Source: Subdoligranulum sp. (GTDB lineage Bacteria > Bacillota > Clostridia > Oscillospirales > Ruminococcaceae). Taken from it: a stretch of 61,468 bases of DNA. The stretch spans positions 1 to 61,468 of the forward strand of contig JAAVHN010000029.1 of assembly GCA_014799685.1 (NCBI GenBank). The letters run 5' to 3'. Below are positions 23,996 to 32,562 of the stretch, piece after piece (position 1 is the stretch's first letter; each line of letters opens with the position of its first letter). The position numbers and the translations under genes are program-made. The notes below the pieces were generated by a model. It had not been told where the DNA came from, searched no databases, and saw only the letters and a list, made by a program, of their open reading frames with translations.

Positions 23996-24786
23996 CAAAT
24001 ACGCACCCCCGGTAAAAGCGCGGCAAGGCGCAGCACAATACCCACACCCAGCGCGATGCCCGCCGCAATGAGCACCGCGTCGATGGCGCGGATGGTGCCG
24101 GACAGATAATCACAGTTCGCAACGTCGCGGATGCCGTTCGTCAAAGCGATGCCGGGCATCAGCGAGACGATGCCGCCGATGATCACCATGTCGAGGTCGC
24201 AGCGCAGCCCCACAAGACCCAGCATCCACACGCACAGCAGGCTGACGAGCGCCACCACGCCCGCCGAGAGCATGTTCGAGACCAGCTTGTTCAGCGGCGC
24301 GCGCGTTCTGGCCAGCCGCAGCACAAACAGTCCGACGGCAAGCCCGGCCGGCAGTGCAGCCATTGCGTCCAATATCGTGCCGCCCATCAGGTAGCCGAAG
24401 CTTGCCGCCGACACGGCCGTGGCAATGGCCATCAGCCAGCCGGGATACCCGCGCATCGCGCGGATCTCGGCAAGGCGCAGGAATGCCTCTTCCACAGAGA
24501 GCGACCCCGCCACGATCTCGCGCGAGAGCGCGTTCACGGCCGAGATGCGGCCCAGATTCATTGATACGCGCGGCGTGTTGCGCACGGCCGCATGCTCCTC
24601 GACATCCCCAATGCGCATCGAGGCGAACAGCCCGTTGGTAAGTACGTAGGCGTTGAAGTCCCCGGCGCCGTAGCTGCGGGCGATCAGCTCCATTGTCTGC
24701 TGCGCGCGGTAAATTTCCGCCCCGTTTGCAAGCAGCGTCTCCCCCGCGTCCACGCAGAGCTCCAGTACCCGGCGTTTTTCATCCAT
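23995..24786 (-). CDS. ThrE-type threonine/serine exporter, N-terminal subunit (DUF1212)
   Basis: The N-terminal 110 residues are soluble: VLELCVDAGETLLANGAEIYRAQQTM, then NAYVLTNGLFASM and the R-x-L-S-V-E-E-A-like helix. Five hydrophobic segments follow from about 117 and end with GGIVSLMPGIALTNGIRDV and YLSGTIRAIDAVLIAAGIALG, hallmarks of DUF1212. GGGAGG lies ten bases before the ATG at 24786; a GTG at 24792 is an alternative start at four bases. The stop overlaps the start of the partner gene. Confidence 0.9.
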   Translation of the reverse strand: MDEKRRVLELCVDAGETLLANGAEIYRAQQTMELIARSYGAGDFNAYVLTNGLFASMRIGDVEEHAAVRNTPRVSMNLGRISAVNALSREIVAGSLSVEEAFLRLAEIRAMRGYPGWLMAIATAVSAASFGYLMGGTILDAMAALPAGLAVGLFVLRLARTRAPLNKLVSNMLSAGVVALVSLLCVWMLGLVGLRCDLDMVIIGGIVSLMPGIALTNGIRDVANCDYLSGTIRAIDAVLIAAGIALGVGIVLRLAALLPGVRI

Positions 24787-24908
24787 CCGCACACGGCCTC
24801 CCTGTCACCGATGATATTTTTCCACAGGTTGGGCAAAGCGGCGGACGCGTCGATTTGGGAAACGGCCGCCAAAAAGGAGAGCCTGCTTTTGCCCCGCAGG
24901 CCCACCGC

Positions 24909-25694
24909 CTATTTCCCCATATTTTTGTAATATTCGGGCAGCCCGCCCTTGAACGCGCAGTAAACCTGCACGGCCGAGCCGCGGAAGCCCAGCTTTTCAT
25001 ACAGCCGGATCGCGTCCGGCGAAGATGCGTGCAGAAAAATATCCGTATAGCGCAGCTCCGGGTCTCCCGCATAGCCGAGCATCGCCACAATCACGGCGGC
25101 GGCATACCCCTGCCTGCGAAACTTGGGGTCTGTATAGATATCCGAAAGATAAAACGCGCTGCCGTACCCCTCGCCCACACAAAAGCTGACGGGGATCTCG
25201 GCGTGGTTGTAGGCAAACGAAACGCGCGCGCCGGCGGCAAGCTGCCGGTTCATGCGCCGCAGGCCGTACTCCTGATCGCCGTTGCTCTCACGCACCAGCT
25301 GCGCCTCGGCGCCCGAAAGCTGCCTGCCGGTGACAAGGCGCACGGGGCATTTTTGCACCTGCAGCGCGCTGCTTGTCTGCGTCAGCAGCATCATGCGCTG
25401 CTCCTCATACGCATAAATCTCATAGCCGTGCGCCTCAAAAAAGGCGCGGCTCTCCTCCAATGTCACGCTGTCGGGTTTGGAATAGAACTTCGGCGTGATG
25501 CCGAGGCCCGCGTAATAGCGCTCCACCTCTTCGAGGCTTTGCTTTGCCTCCTCCATGCGCTTGAGCACCGCATAGTTGGATTCATAGCTATCGGGGTTCG
25601 TCTTATCCCGGAACGCGCGGTAGAACGGCGTCTCGGTGTATTCCAGATACCGTTTCTCGCAGTGGATCTCGTGCTTTTCGCTCGGTGTGGCCAT
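24909..25694 (-). CDS. GNAT-family N-acetyltransferase
   Basis: The 261-residue protein has a degenerate N-terminal half (about 1-130) and a C-terminal GNAT core: an ALRY-type strand, then DIYTDPKFRRQGYAAAVIVAMLGYA with the acetyl-CoA loop RRQGYAA, and LHASSPDAIRLYEKLGF. It is the last gene downstream of the LegF-like synthetase (83-base gap), so it could be the missing sugar N-acetyltransferase of the nonulosonate pathway. Its sequence is generic, and its N-terminal region resembles bipartite GNATs rather than PseH. AAGGAAGC precedes the ATG. Confidence 0.85.
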   Translation of the reverse strand: MATPSEKHEIHCEKRYLEYTETPFYRAFRDKTNPDSYESNYAVLKRMEEAKQSLEEVERYYAGLGITPKFYSKPDSVTLEESRAFFEAHGYEIYAYEEQRMMLLTQTSSALQVQKCPVRLVTGRQLSGAEAQLVRESNGDQEYGLRRMNRQLAAGARVSFAYNHAEIPVSFCVGEGYGSAFYLSDIYTDPKFRRQGYAAAVIVAMLGYAGDPELRYTDIFLHASSPDAIRLYEKLGFRGSAVQVYCAFKGGLPEYYKNMGK

Positions 25695-25777
25695 ATGCTT
25701 CCTTTCCTGGCAAAATGCCCCAAAGCCTGCGCCTGCTTTTCACCGGGCACACGCCCGGCAGGCCGCCGCAAAGCTTT

Positions 25778-26545
25778 TTATTTTCTGATATTCTCCCGGA
25801 TCGCCCCGAACGCGGGATAGGTTTCGTACAGATAGCGCGCAATGGCCTCCATCAGCAGATAGTCCTCCTCGGAATCAATGTCGATGATGCCGGTGTCGAA
25901 CATCTCGTATCCGCCGACGCGGCCGTCCCACAGAAAGCTCGTGGTGTTCTCCACGAGGAAACGGCGCTCGAACACATAAATCGAGGCGTTGATGTCGAAC
26001 ACGGGCGGCGTCTGCTGGCGCGCCGTGTTGCGGTTTTCGATCACGGGCCGCAGCGCATCGCCGTCCTGCTGTGCCATGTTCATATACGGGTTGCGGCGCC
26101 CCGGCGTGACGGACAGCACCAGATCCAGGTCGGGCCGCGATTCCTTCAAATCGAACGCACCCGCGACGTCCTGTGCCTGGCGCAGGGGGCTGGTGATGTC
26201 GAGGTCGATCAGATAATCGTACCGGCAGCCCTTCTGCCGCTCCATCTCGCGCAGGCTGTGCTGATAAACAGCCATCTTGGGCACCACATCGCCGCACAGC
26301 TCCCCGGGGCGGGGCAGCACCGTCACCTCCGGGTACTTGGCGCTGATCAGATCGGCCAGCGGCATGCTGTCGGTGTTCACGCAGATGTCCACCAACGCGT
26401 CCGGCCGGCTCCCGATGAACAGCATCGCCGCCGAAAGGCTGTAATGCGCCAGCGGATAGCCGTTGAACATCTTCAAATTCTTATTCTGAAAGCCCTTGCT
26501 GCCCGCGCGGCCGCAGATCGTAAGAAGCACTCGTTTTTGTTCCAT
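25778..26545 (-). CDS. legF: CMP-nonulosonate (legionaminate/neuraminate) cytidylyltransferase
   Basis: The enzyme activates a 9-carbon sugar with CTP to the CMP-sugar. The N-terminal CTP-binding loop reads ICGRAGSKGFQNKNLK (residues about 10-25), then PLAHYSL and DICVNTDS. YDYLIDLDITSPLRQAQD carries the acidic metal-binding residues, and INASIYVF and FDIDSEEDYLLMEAI-like ends follow. The 255-residue length fits NeuA/LegF/PseF. The LegB and LegC neighbours favour the legionaminate route over sialic acid. It lies 2 bases from the upstream oxidoreductase gene, implying one transcript. Confidence 0.88.
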   Translation of the reverse strand: MEQKRVLLTICGRAGSKGFQNKNLKMFNGYPLAHYSLSAAMLFIGSRPDALVDICVNTDSMPLADLISAKYPEVTVLPRPGELCGDVVPKMAVYQHSLREMERQKGCRYDYLIDLDITSPLRQAQDVAGAFDLKESRPDLDLVLSVTPGRRNPYMNMAQQDGDALRPVIENRNTARQQTPPVFDINASIYVFERRFLVENTTSFLWDGRVGGYEMFDTGIIDIDSEEDYLLMEAIARYLYETYPAFGAIRENIRK

Positions 26546-26547
26546 CC

Positions 26548-27597
26548 TTACCGTTCCCCCAATGTCAGTTTTAATACATCCAGCGCCGTTTCGGGCGGGT
26601 TGACGCTTTTACTCGCGCCGCCGCTTCTCCCTGCGTCTGCACTTTCGTCCGCGCCTATGCCGGCCCCTGAATTCGTGCTGTTTGCTCCCGCGTCCGCATG
26701 TTCGTCCGCGTCCGCGCCAGCACTTTCCTCCGCGCCCGCACCACCCTGCGCATAATCTAAAAAATATGCCATTTCCCGCAGATAGCGCTCGTTCCCCGGC
26801 TCGGGATATTCTTTCACCGTGCCGTCCTCAAGCGTCAGCGTGCCCGCGCCGAAATCGGCCGTCACGGTGCCGTTCCTGCAAAACAGCTCAATCGCGCGCC
26901 GGTACTGCCGCCCGAAGTAATCGAGATGCACCTCGCACAGCAGCGACGGATACCGCGCGATGTAGACGGCCAGATCGTCGGAATCGATCTCCAGATGGCT
27001 GTAGGTCCCCTTGAAGCAGCAGATCTCCTCCGGCGTGCCGAACAGCTCGGCCAGATAGTCCCATTCGTGGATGAGATCAATGGCGACGCCGCCGCCCATA
27101 TCCCGGTGCGCGGAATACACCGCGCGGTAATCCACATTCGGCCGCCAGTCGGGTAGATACGACGAGCAGATCACGCGCGCGGAATACACCGAAAGACTCG
27201 GCAGCACTTCCTTCAGCGCCAGCATCGTACCGCACCAGCGCATCGGCGCGGCCACATAGGCCTTTTGGCCGGGCAAAAGGCAATCTGCAAGGCGGCGGTC
27301 GGTTCGCTCAAAAATCGGCTTTTCGATGAACAGCGCATCCGCTTTGCCGCGCAGCATTTGCAGCGTATCAAAATGCAGGTGCGTGGGGTTTGTGATGAAT
27401 GCCGCGTCATAGTGCGCGCCCGCGGGCAGCTCCGTCATTTCGCCCGCCAGCAGCGCGCGCGTTTCCTCCGGCAGCTGGCGCGCCGAAGAACGCAGCGCCC
27501 ACGCCCGCACGGGGATGCCCTTTTCGGCCGCCACGGCGTGCAGGTTTTTCAGATGCCGCGTGCCGATGCTGCCAAGGCCGGTGAATAAAACGTTCAT
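26548..27597 (-). CDS. Gfo/Idh/MocA family oxidoreductase with low-complexity insert
   Basis: The Rossmann N-terminus VLFTGLGSIGTRHLKNLHAV is followed by AAFITNPTHLHFDTL and LFIEKPIF, the NAD(P)-binding and E-K-P motifs. The C-terminal substrate domain has DMGGGVAIDLIHEWDYL, with the catalytic His region, and SHLEIDSDD. Between YFLDYAQGG (about 282) and the last helix PETALDVLKLTLGER is an insert of about 50 residues made only of Gly, Ala, Ser, Asp, Glu and Asn. It likely oxidises or reduces a nucleotide sugar or the nonulosonate. It is co-transcribed with legF. Confidence 0.85.
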   Translation of the reverse strand: MNVLFTGLGSIGTRHLKNLHAVAAEKGIPVRAWALRSSARQLPEETRALLAGEMTELPAGAHYDAAFITNPTHLHFDTLQMLRGKADALFIEKPIFERTDRRLADCLLPGQKAYVAAPMRWCGTMLALKEVLPSLSVYSARVICSSYLPDWRPNVDYRAVYSAHRDMGGGVAIDLIHEWDYLAELFGTPEEICCFKGTYSHLEIDSDDLAVYIARYPSLLCEVHLDYFGRQYRRAIELFCRNGTVTADFGAGTLTLEDGTVKEYPEPGNERYLREMAYFLDYAQGGAGAEESAGADADEHADAGANSTNSGAGIGADESADAGRSGGASKSVNPPETALDVLKLTLGER

Positions 27598-27620
27598 TGA
27601 TGCCGCACTCCTTTTTCCAG

Positions 27621-27650
27621 TTCATAATTCATAATTCACAATTCATCATT
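27621..27650. repeat. AATTCATA-type short direct repeats (second site)
   Basis: ATTCATA/ATTCACA heptamers in a row, nearly identical to 14291-14330. They lie between the oxidoreductase start and the hydrolase stop. Confidence 0.7.
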
Positions 27651-27682
27651 GAGGAAAAAGAACGCTGTGCGATCTCAGGCGA

Positions 27683-28378
27683 TCACCCGATGTTCTCCCG
27701 CAGCCATTTGCGCACGATAGGCGCGTCTGTTTGGGCCATGAAAGGGTGGTCGCTCTCCTCCGACACCGTAAGTGTACATTGAAAACGCTTGGCAAAATTC
27801 TGCACAACCTGCCGGGATTGCAGCGTATCCTTTCCGCCGTACAAAATGCATGTTGGCGCGCGCCACTCCCGGACAGGGTGCGTTTTGACATACTGCCAAT
27901 AATCCCACGAGAGCACATCAATAGGCGTATCGACCTCTTTTTCCCGGGCAAGCCGTTCCTCCGGCACGTCGAACCAAAGCATCATCTGCCCGATCAGATA
28001 CTCCATATCCAAAACCGGCGATTGAAACAGGCATTTTTGAAGCGCGCGGCCCGGATAGGCATTCAGGCTGAAATACGCGCCCAGACTGCACGCGTAAAGG
28101 GATACCGCTTTCCAGTGAGAAAACACATAGTCGCCGGCTATCGTGAGATCGCGCATGCCGTTCCAGATATCGCAGCGCTCCGCCTCGTCCACGCGTTCCC
28201 CGTGCGCCGGCAGATCAAAGCTGACGGTCTGATACCCCTTTTCCGCCGCAATTCCGGCAAACTCCTCCGCCGCCTCTTTGCAGGACATTTTGCCGTGTAC
28301 AAACAGATAGACCTTCTCCGACGGCGGACCCCATATGACAGTGGGAATCTGTTCAATTTTGATTTTCCTTTGTTCCAT
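27683..28378 (-). CDS. Alpha/beta hydrolase
   Basis: The 231-residue protein shows the alpha/beta-hydrolase order: VYLFVHGKMS (oxyanion-hole HG), TVSFDLPAHGER, nucleophile elbow YACSLGAYFS (A-C-S-L-G in place of G-x-S-x-G), LYGGKDTL (Asp) and SDHPFM (His). It could be an esterase or thioesterase; in this cluster a role in trimming or transferring an acyl group on the sugar is conceivable. It is convergent in frame with the surrounding minus-strand genes and therefore part of the cluster by position. Confidence 0.85.
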   Translation of the reverse strand: MEQRKIKIEQIPTVIWGPPSEKVYLFVHGKMSCKEAAEEFAGIAAEKGYQTVSFDLPAHGERVDEAERCDIWNGMRDLTIAGDYVFSHWKAVSLYACSLGAYFSLNAYPGRALQKCLFQSPVLDMEYLIGQMMLWFDVPEERLAREKEVDTPIDVLSWDYWQYVKTHPVREWRAPTCILYGGKDTLQSRQVVQNFAKRFQCTLTVSEESDHPFMAQTDAPIVRKWLRENIG

Positions 28379-28434
28379 ATCGCTTTTTTAAATCGTTTGT
28401 TCCGTATCGCTTTTTAAACCATCAGGAAATATTC

Positions 28435-29424
28435 TCAAAAATAGTAAGCATTCCCCTCGATCTTTTCGATCAGCCCAATCACCGCTTTGTCTTTTTCGAA
28501 CGACCAGCGGGGTGTTTCCCTTCCCTCCAATACGCCGAAGAAGTTGACAATCTCGTCCACATAGGCGTTCTCGACGATGTTGTCGCTGTAGCGCGGGTCA
28601 TGCTCAAAGCGATCGCAGGTGCTGACAGGCGTTTTCTCCTTTGTTCCGGCATCATAGCGGTAGAGCGCCTTGGGGTTGCCCTCCCAGAACAGGTGCAGTC
28701 CCTCGCCGAACACCTCAAAATTGCGCACGGCCTTCGGGCTTACCACGTCCGCTGCCAGCATGCCCTTGGTGCCGTTTGCGTGGCGCAGCAGCACAAAGTA
28801 GCTGTCCGGGTAATCGATCTCCAGGCCGCTCAGCTTGTCCTTTTGCGCCGTCACAGCCGTCACCGGGCCAAACGCGTCCAGCAGCCATGGCAGGTCGATG
28901 CCGAAGATCTCGCGCACGCCGCCCGTGCGGCGGTCGCCCACAAAGAAGTTTTTATAATTCTCCCACGGGTGCCAATCGGGCAGGTACTGGCCGATGTGAT
29001 AGATATAATTCACAGGCTTTCCGAACGCCGCCACCTGCTGCTTGATGTATTGCGTTTCGCCGCGGTAGAGCATCGTACTGCTCAAAAAGAGCGGCAGATT
29101 TTTCGCGGCGGCCTTGGCCGTCAGCGCGTCGTAGCCGTCGTCCACAAGGTTCAGCTCGGTGAACACGGGCAGGCCCGCGTCCAGCAGCGTATCGATGATG
29201 CCCGCGTGCGTGAGCGGCGCGGTGCAGACAAACGCCGCGTCAAATTTTTGCGCGGCTACGGCGGCTTGCATACTCTCGTACGGCGTGATGCCGAGGCCCT
29301 GCGCCTCCTCGCGCCGCGCGGGCGCAAAATCCACGCCCGCAAGCGCCGCCTCCGGCCGTGCCTGCCGGATCAGCCGCGCCCGCCGTTTGCCCATGCTGCC
29401 GAGCCCTACGATTAAAATATTCAT
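28435..29424 (-). CDS. Gfo/Idh/MocA family oxidoreductase
   Basis: The 329-residue protein starts ILIVGLGSMGKRRARLIRQ (Rossmann loop). FDAAFVCTAPLTHAGIID, VFTELNLVDDGYD (in place of E-K-P) and the C-terminal domain with GGVREIFGIDLPWLLD follow. It is distinct in sequence from the paralog at 26548-27597, which suggests sequential steps or different substrates. Family members act on sugars, inositols or nucleotide sugars. It lies 56 bases from the hydrolase gene and 48 bases from the upstream small membrane protein. Confidence 0.87.
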   Translation of the reverse strand: MNILIVGLGSMGKRRARLIRQARPEAALAGVDFAPARREEAQGLGITPYESMQAAVAAQKFDAAFVCTAPLTHAGIIDTLLDAGLPVFTELNLVDDGYDALTAKAAAKNLPLFLSSTMLYRGETQYIKQQVAAFGKPVNYIYHIGQYLPDWHPWENYKNFFVGDRRTGGVREIFGIDLPWLLDAFGPVTAVTAQKDKLSGLEIDYPDSYFVLLRHANGTKGMLAADVVSPKAVRNFEVFGEGLHLFWEGNPKALYRYDAGTKEKTPVSTCDRFEHDPRYSDNIVENAYVDEIVNFFGVLEGRETPRWSFEKDKAVIGLIEKIEGNAYYF

Positions 29425-29472
29425 TCCGCCGCCTCCGTCCGATGTGTTGATTCCCCTGATTGCCGCCGCCCG

Positions 29473-29820
29473 CTATGCGTCGGGCGGTTCGGAAACGCTT
29501 TCGCCGGGTGCTCCCCAGCCAAGCGGGACATCCCCCGCCTTTTCCATAAGCGGCTCGTGCGCCCACGCAAACAGTACCAGCACGGCTGCAAGCGTCCCGG
29601 CAAACGCGATGATCTTCTTCAAATCCTTTTGCCGTGTGAACAGCAATATGATCAGCTGCACAAACAGCACCGCCGCAAACAGCGCCAGCGCCAGCAGCGC
29701 CGCGCGCGCAATGGTGGCGACTGTCTCGTCCCAGTAATCCGGCGCGGCCAGCTCCATCTGGCGCAGCGCTTCTTTCGCCGTATCAAAAATCGTTTTCAAA
29801 AACTCCCGCAGTCCGCTCAT
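29473..29820 (-). CDS. Small membrane protein, unknown
   Basis: I do not recognise this 115-residue protein. It has an amphipathic N-terminus (LREFLKTIFDTAKEALRQM), a hydrophobic segment at about 36-62, a short basic loop (TRQKDLKK) and a second hydrophobic segment at about 69-86, with a Pro/Gly-rich tail. AGGGGGAGA lies six bases before the ATG at 29820; a GTG/ATG further upstream lacks a better site. Its position inside the glycan cluster suggests a membrane accessory role, which is inference. Confidence 0.65.
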   Translation of the reverse strand: MSGLREFLKTIFDTAKEALRQMELAAPDYWDETVATIARAALLALALFAAVLFVQLIILLFTRQKDLKKIIAFAGTLAAVLVLFAWAHEPLMEKAGDVPLGWGAPGESVSEPPDA

Positions 29821-30038
29821 AGCCGTCTCCCCCTGCCGCAATTTTATATTTTTCTTTTGTCTGCGGCGGTTTTTACGCCCCGCCTCTGCTCATGGCGCTT
29901 TTTCGCCCCGCAGCCTGTGCCCGCCAAAAACCAACCCGCACAGCGATGGTTTTGCAATGCCGTCTGCATCAGGTGCTATCCGGCCGAAAAGAAAGCCGAA
30001 CAGAAATTTCCGCATGGAAATTCATGCATGATCCGGAA

Positions 30039-31226
30039 TCAATTGCCTTTCCCCGTCTCTTCCCCGTCGTAAAAGCCCTTCGGCCTGCCCGGCGCATCGC
30101 TCGCCAAAAATTCCTCCAGCCGGCGCACGATCCGGCCGCTGGTGTCGCCGCCGTTGAACGGGCTTTTCACGCTGCGCGCTTTTTCGGCAAACGCCGGCGA
30201 CAGCGCCGTTTGCAGCGCCGCGCGGATGCTCTCTGGATCCGCTTTGCAGCAGACAATATTCCCGCACACGATGCGCCCCTTCTGCCTGTCGCCGATGTTC
30301 ACGCACGGCACGCCGATCGACGGCGTCTCGGCAAGGCCGGACGATGAATTGCCCGCCACGACGGCGCAGTACTTCATCGCCGAAAGATACCGCAGCACGC
30401 CCATGCTCGCGAATGCGATGTATTTTTCCGGGTGCGCGGCGCACAGCGTGTCGATGCGCGCGTTGATGTCCGCGCCGCCCGCGTCGGCATTGGCTTTGGT
30501 GAAGATCGCTGCAAGGCCGCACTCCGCCAGCGCATCACACAGCGCGTCGAACTGCGCCACGGGCGAGGCAGTACCCACCGTCTCGGGATGGTATGTGACA
30601 AGCGCATAGGGGCGCGCGAGGTCAAAGCCGATATTCTCCGCCAGCGCATCGCGCGGCATCAGCGCCATGTTCCGCAGGTTCTCGTCGCCAAGCCCCCCGA
30701 CGTTTTCCACCGTGGCCGGGTCTTCGCCCATGCGGATCACCCTGCGGGCGTATGTCTCGCAGGAGGGAAAATGCAGCGACGCCATTTTCGTCAGGCAGTG
30801 GCGGAACCAATCGTCCGCCGCACCCATCGTCACGTCCCCGCCGCTGATGTGCACCAGCGGCACGCCCAGCAGCGCCGCGGCCGCGCCCGCCGCGAAGATC
30901 TCGTACCGGTCGCCCAGCACCAGCATCGCGTCCGGGCGGCGCTCATGAAGATATTCGGTAAAGCGATCCATCGTATAGCTCACGGTGCGCGCGGTGGCGA
31001 GGGATGAATCGACGCCGAATTTCAAAATGGGGATGCGCGCGTCGATGGGCATGCCGTCGGCCTCGATCTCGTTTACCGTATTGCCGAACTGCGCCGAGAG
31101 ATGCGTGCCCGTCACCACAAGGCGCGGCTCCAGTGTCTCACTTTGCAGCAGCTTTTGCAGCACCGGCCGCAAAAGCCCGTATTCCGCCCGCGTTCCCGTT
31201 ACAACGCACACCGTCTTTTTTTGCAT
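30039..31226 (-). CDS. legG: Hydrolysing nucleotide-sugar 2-epimerase (NeuC/LegG family)
   Basis: The 395-residue protein has the UDP-GlcNAc 2-epimerase fold: VCVVTGTRAEYGLLRPVL at the start, RPDAMLVLGDRYEIFAAG, VPLVHISGGD, YALVTYHPET and GNSSSGLAETPSIGVPCVNIG, with the Gly/Ser phosphate loop and Glu near the C-terminus. NeuC and LegG remove the nucleotide and invert C2 to give ManNAc or 2,4-diacetamido-trideoxymannose; the LegB/LegC neighbours favour the latter. Two in-frame starts exist; the ATG at 31226 has GAGG seven bases upstream. 222 bases separate it from legI. Confidence 0.88.
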   Translation of the reverse strand: MQKKTVCVVTGTRAEYGLLRPVLQKLLQSETLEPRLVVTGTHLSAQFGNTVNEIEADGMPIDARIPILKFGVDSSLATARTVSYTMDRFTEYLHERRPDAMLVLGDRYEIFAAGAAAALLGVPLVHISGGDVTMGAADDWFRHCLTKMASLHFPSCETYARRVIRMGEDPATVENVGGLGDENLRNMALMPRDALAENIGFDLARPYALVTYHPETVGTASPVAQFDALCDALAECGLAAIFTKANADAGGADINARIDTLCAAHPEKYIAFASMGVLRYLSAMKYCAVVAGNSSSGLAETPSIGVPCVNIGDRQKGRIVCGNIVCCKADPESIRAALQTALSPAFAEKARSVKSPFNGGDTSGRIVRRLEEFLASDAPGRPKGFYDGEETGKGN

Positions 31227-31448
31227 CACAAAGCCTCATCTTCCCAAAAGCTTCTCGTTTCGGCTGAAAACGCCGCATCCGGGGAACCTCTCAATCGATC
31301 CCCGGACATATCATCCGGCCGGCAAATTTATCTTGTCAATCGATTCCAAACTTCCCGGTCGCGTATCATCCGCCTCCAACGATTTGATCCCATTCGGATC
31401 TCTCCGCCCACCAAGCATGCCCGCCGGACAGCTTCCGCAAAGCTGCAT

Positions 31449-32444
31449 TCAAAGCTCGATCTTCTCGTCCTCGTCAAACGCGCGCCTGGCCTTTGTGCCC
31501 AGCACCTCGTGCCAGCGCATGGGCGAAACGCCGTCGCCCGGGCGCTTGGTGGTAATGTTCTCCTCGGTGAACACCTCGCCCGCCGCGATGCGCCGTTTTG
31601 CCACAATGCTCTTGCGCGCAACGGATTTGTTCTTCGCCTCGCTGGGCGTCACGTGCTTGCGCCCGTCGCCGAGGGCAAGCTCCGTGTTGCGCACGGCGCG
31701 TACCAGCGCCGCCAGCTCGTCCGGTTCAAGGCTTGCCTTGTGGTCGGGCCCTTCGAGCGTTTTATCCAGTGTAAAGTGCTTTTCAATGACGCACGCGCCC
31801 AGCGCAACGGCCGCGACGGCGGCCTCCCATCCCGGCGTGTGGTCGGAATAACCCACCGGGCAGCCGAAATGCTCCTTCAAATCGAGCATCGCGCGCAGGT
31901 TCGCATCCGCAAACGGCGTGGGGTATTCGGTGTTGCAGTGCAAGAGCGTTACCTCGCCCGCGCCGCCGTTTTCCAGCACCGAGAGCGCGTCCTCAATCTC
32001 GGGCAGCGTGCTCATGCCCGTGGAGAGGATCACCGGCTTTTTCAGCGCCGCGATGCGTTCCAGATACGGCAGGTTCGTGATCTCGCCCGACGGAACCTTA
32101 TACACCGGCAGATCGAGCGACGCCAGAAAATCGACGCTCGCAAGATCGAACGGCGTGGAGAGATACTCGATGCCGATCTCCCCGCAATACGCTTTCAGCT
32201 CCCGGTGCGCGTCAAAGCCGAAGTGCAGCCGCCGGATCATCTCCAGCTGGCTCTCGCCGGCATCCGTCTGCGCCTTTTGGTATTCGGCCTTTTCGGCAAA
32301 CCGGCTGATCACCAGCTCCGGCACGGCTGTCTGATACTTCACCACATCCGCGCCCGCCGCCAGCGCCGCAGCCGCCAGCTCTTTCGCCATCGTCAAGCTC
32401 CCGTTATGGTTCACACCCGCCTCGGCAATGATCAATACGCCCAT
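31449..32444 (-). CDS. legI: Nonulosonic acid synthase (NeuB/LegI family)
   Basis: The enzyme condenses a 6-carbon N-acyl sugar with phosphoenolpyruvate. The barrel begins LIIAEAGVNHNGSLTMAKEL and contains VVKYQT, YLSTPFD, VPSGEITNLPYL, ILSTGMST, LLHCNTEYPTP, VGYSDHTPGWEAA and ACVIEKHFTLDKTLEGPDH. The C-terminal 60 residues are the SAF antifreeze-like domain (SIVAKRRIAAGEVFTEENI). The length (331) and order match NeuB/LegI. AGGGGAAC precedes the ATG. SAF-domain NeuB proteins form domain-swapped dimers. Confidence 0.93.
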   Translation of the reverse strand: MGVLIIAEAGVNHNGSLTMAKELAAAALAAGADVVKYQTAVPELVISRFAEKAEYQKAQTDAGESQLEMIRRLHFGFDAHRELKAYCGEIGIEYLSTPFDLASVDFLASLDLPVYKVPSGEITNLPYLERIAALKKPVILSTGMSTLPEIEDALSVLENGGAGEVTLLHCNTEYPTPFADANLRAMLDLKEHFGCPVGYSDHTPGWEAAVAAVALGACVIEKHFTLDKTLEGPDHKASLEPDELAALVRAVRNTELALGDGRKHVTPSEAKNKSVARKSIVAKRRIAAGEVFTEENITTKRPGDGVSPMRWHEVLGTKARRAFDEDEKIEL

Positions 32445-32562
32445 TTTGTTCCCCTGCCTTTTTCATTTTTTCGTCTCTGCCGCCCACTCTGTGCCCATGC
32501 TTCGGCAACAGCCTTTCCTTCTGAAATGAATATGGGGCTGCGCAATCCATCAAATTTGTTCC

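Noticed and set aside
24909-25694. Confident assignment of the GNAT as LegH
   Set aside because: It sits next to the cluster, but its sequence is a generic bipartite GNAT; only the position supports the idea.
31281-31300. Another end of the MITE (GGAACCTCTCAATCG)
   Set aside because: Only the first ten or so bases agree with the terminal repeat; similarity does not continue.
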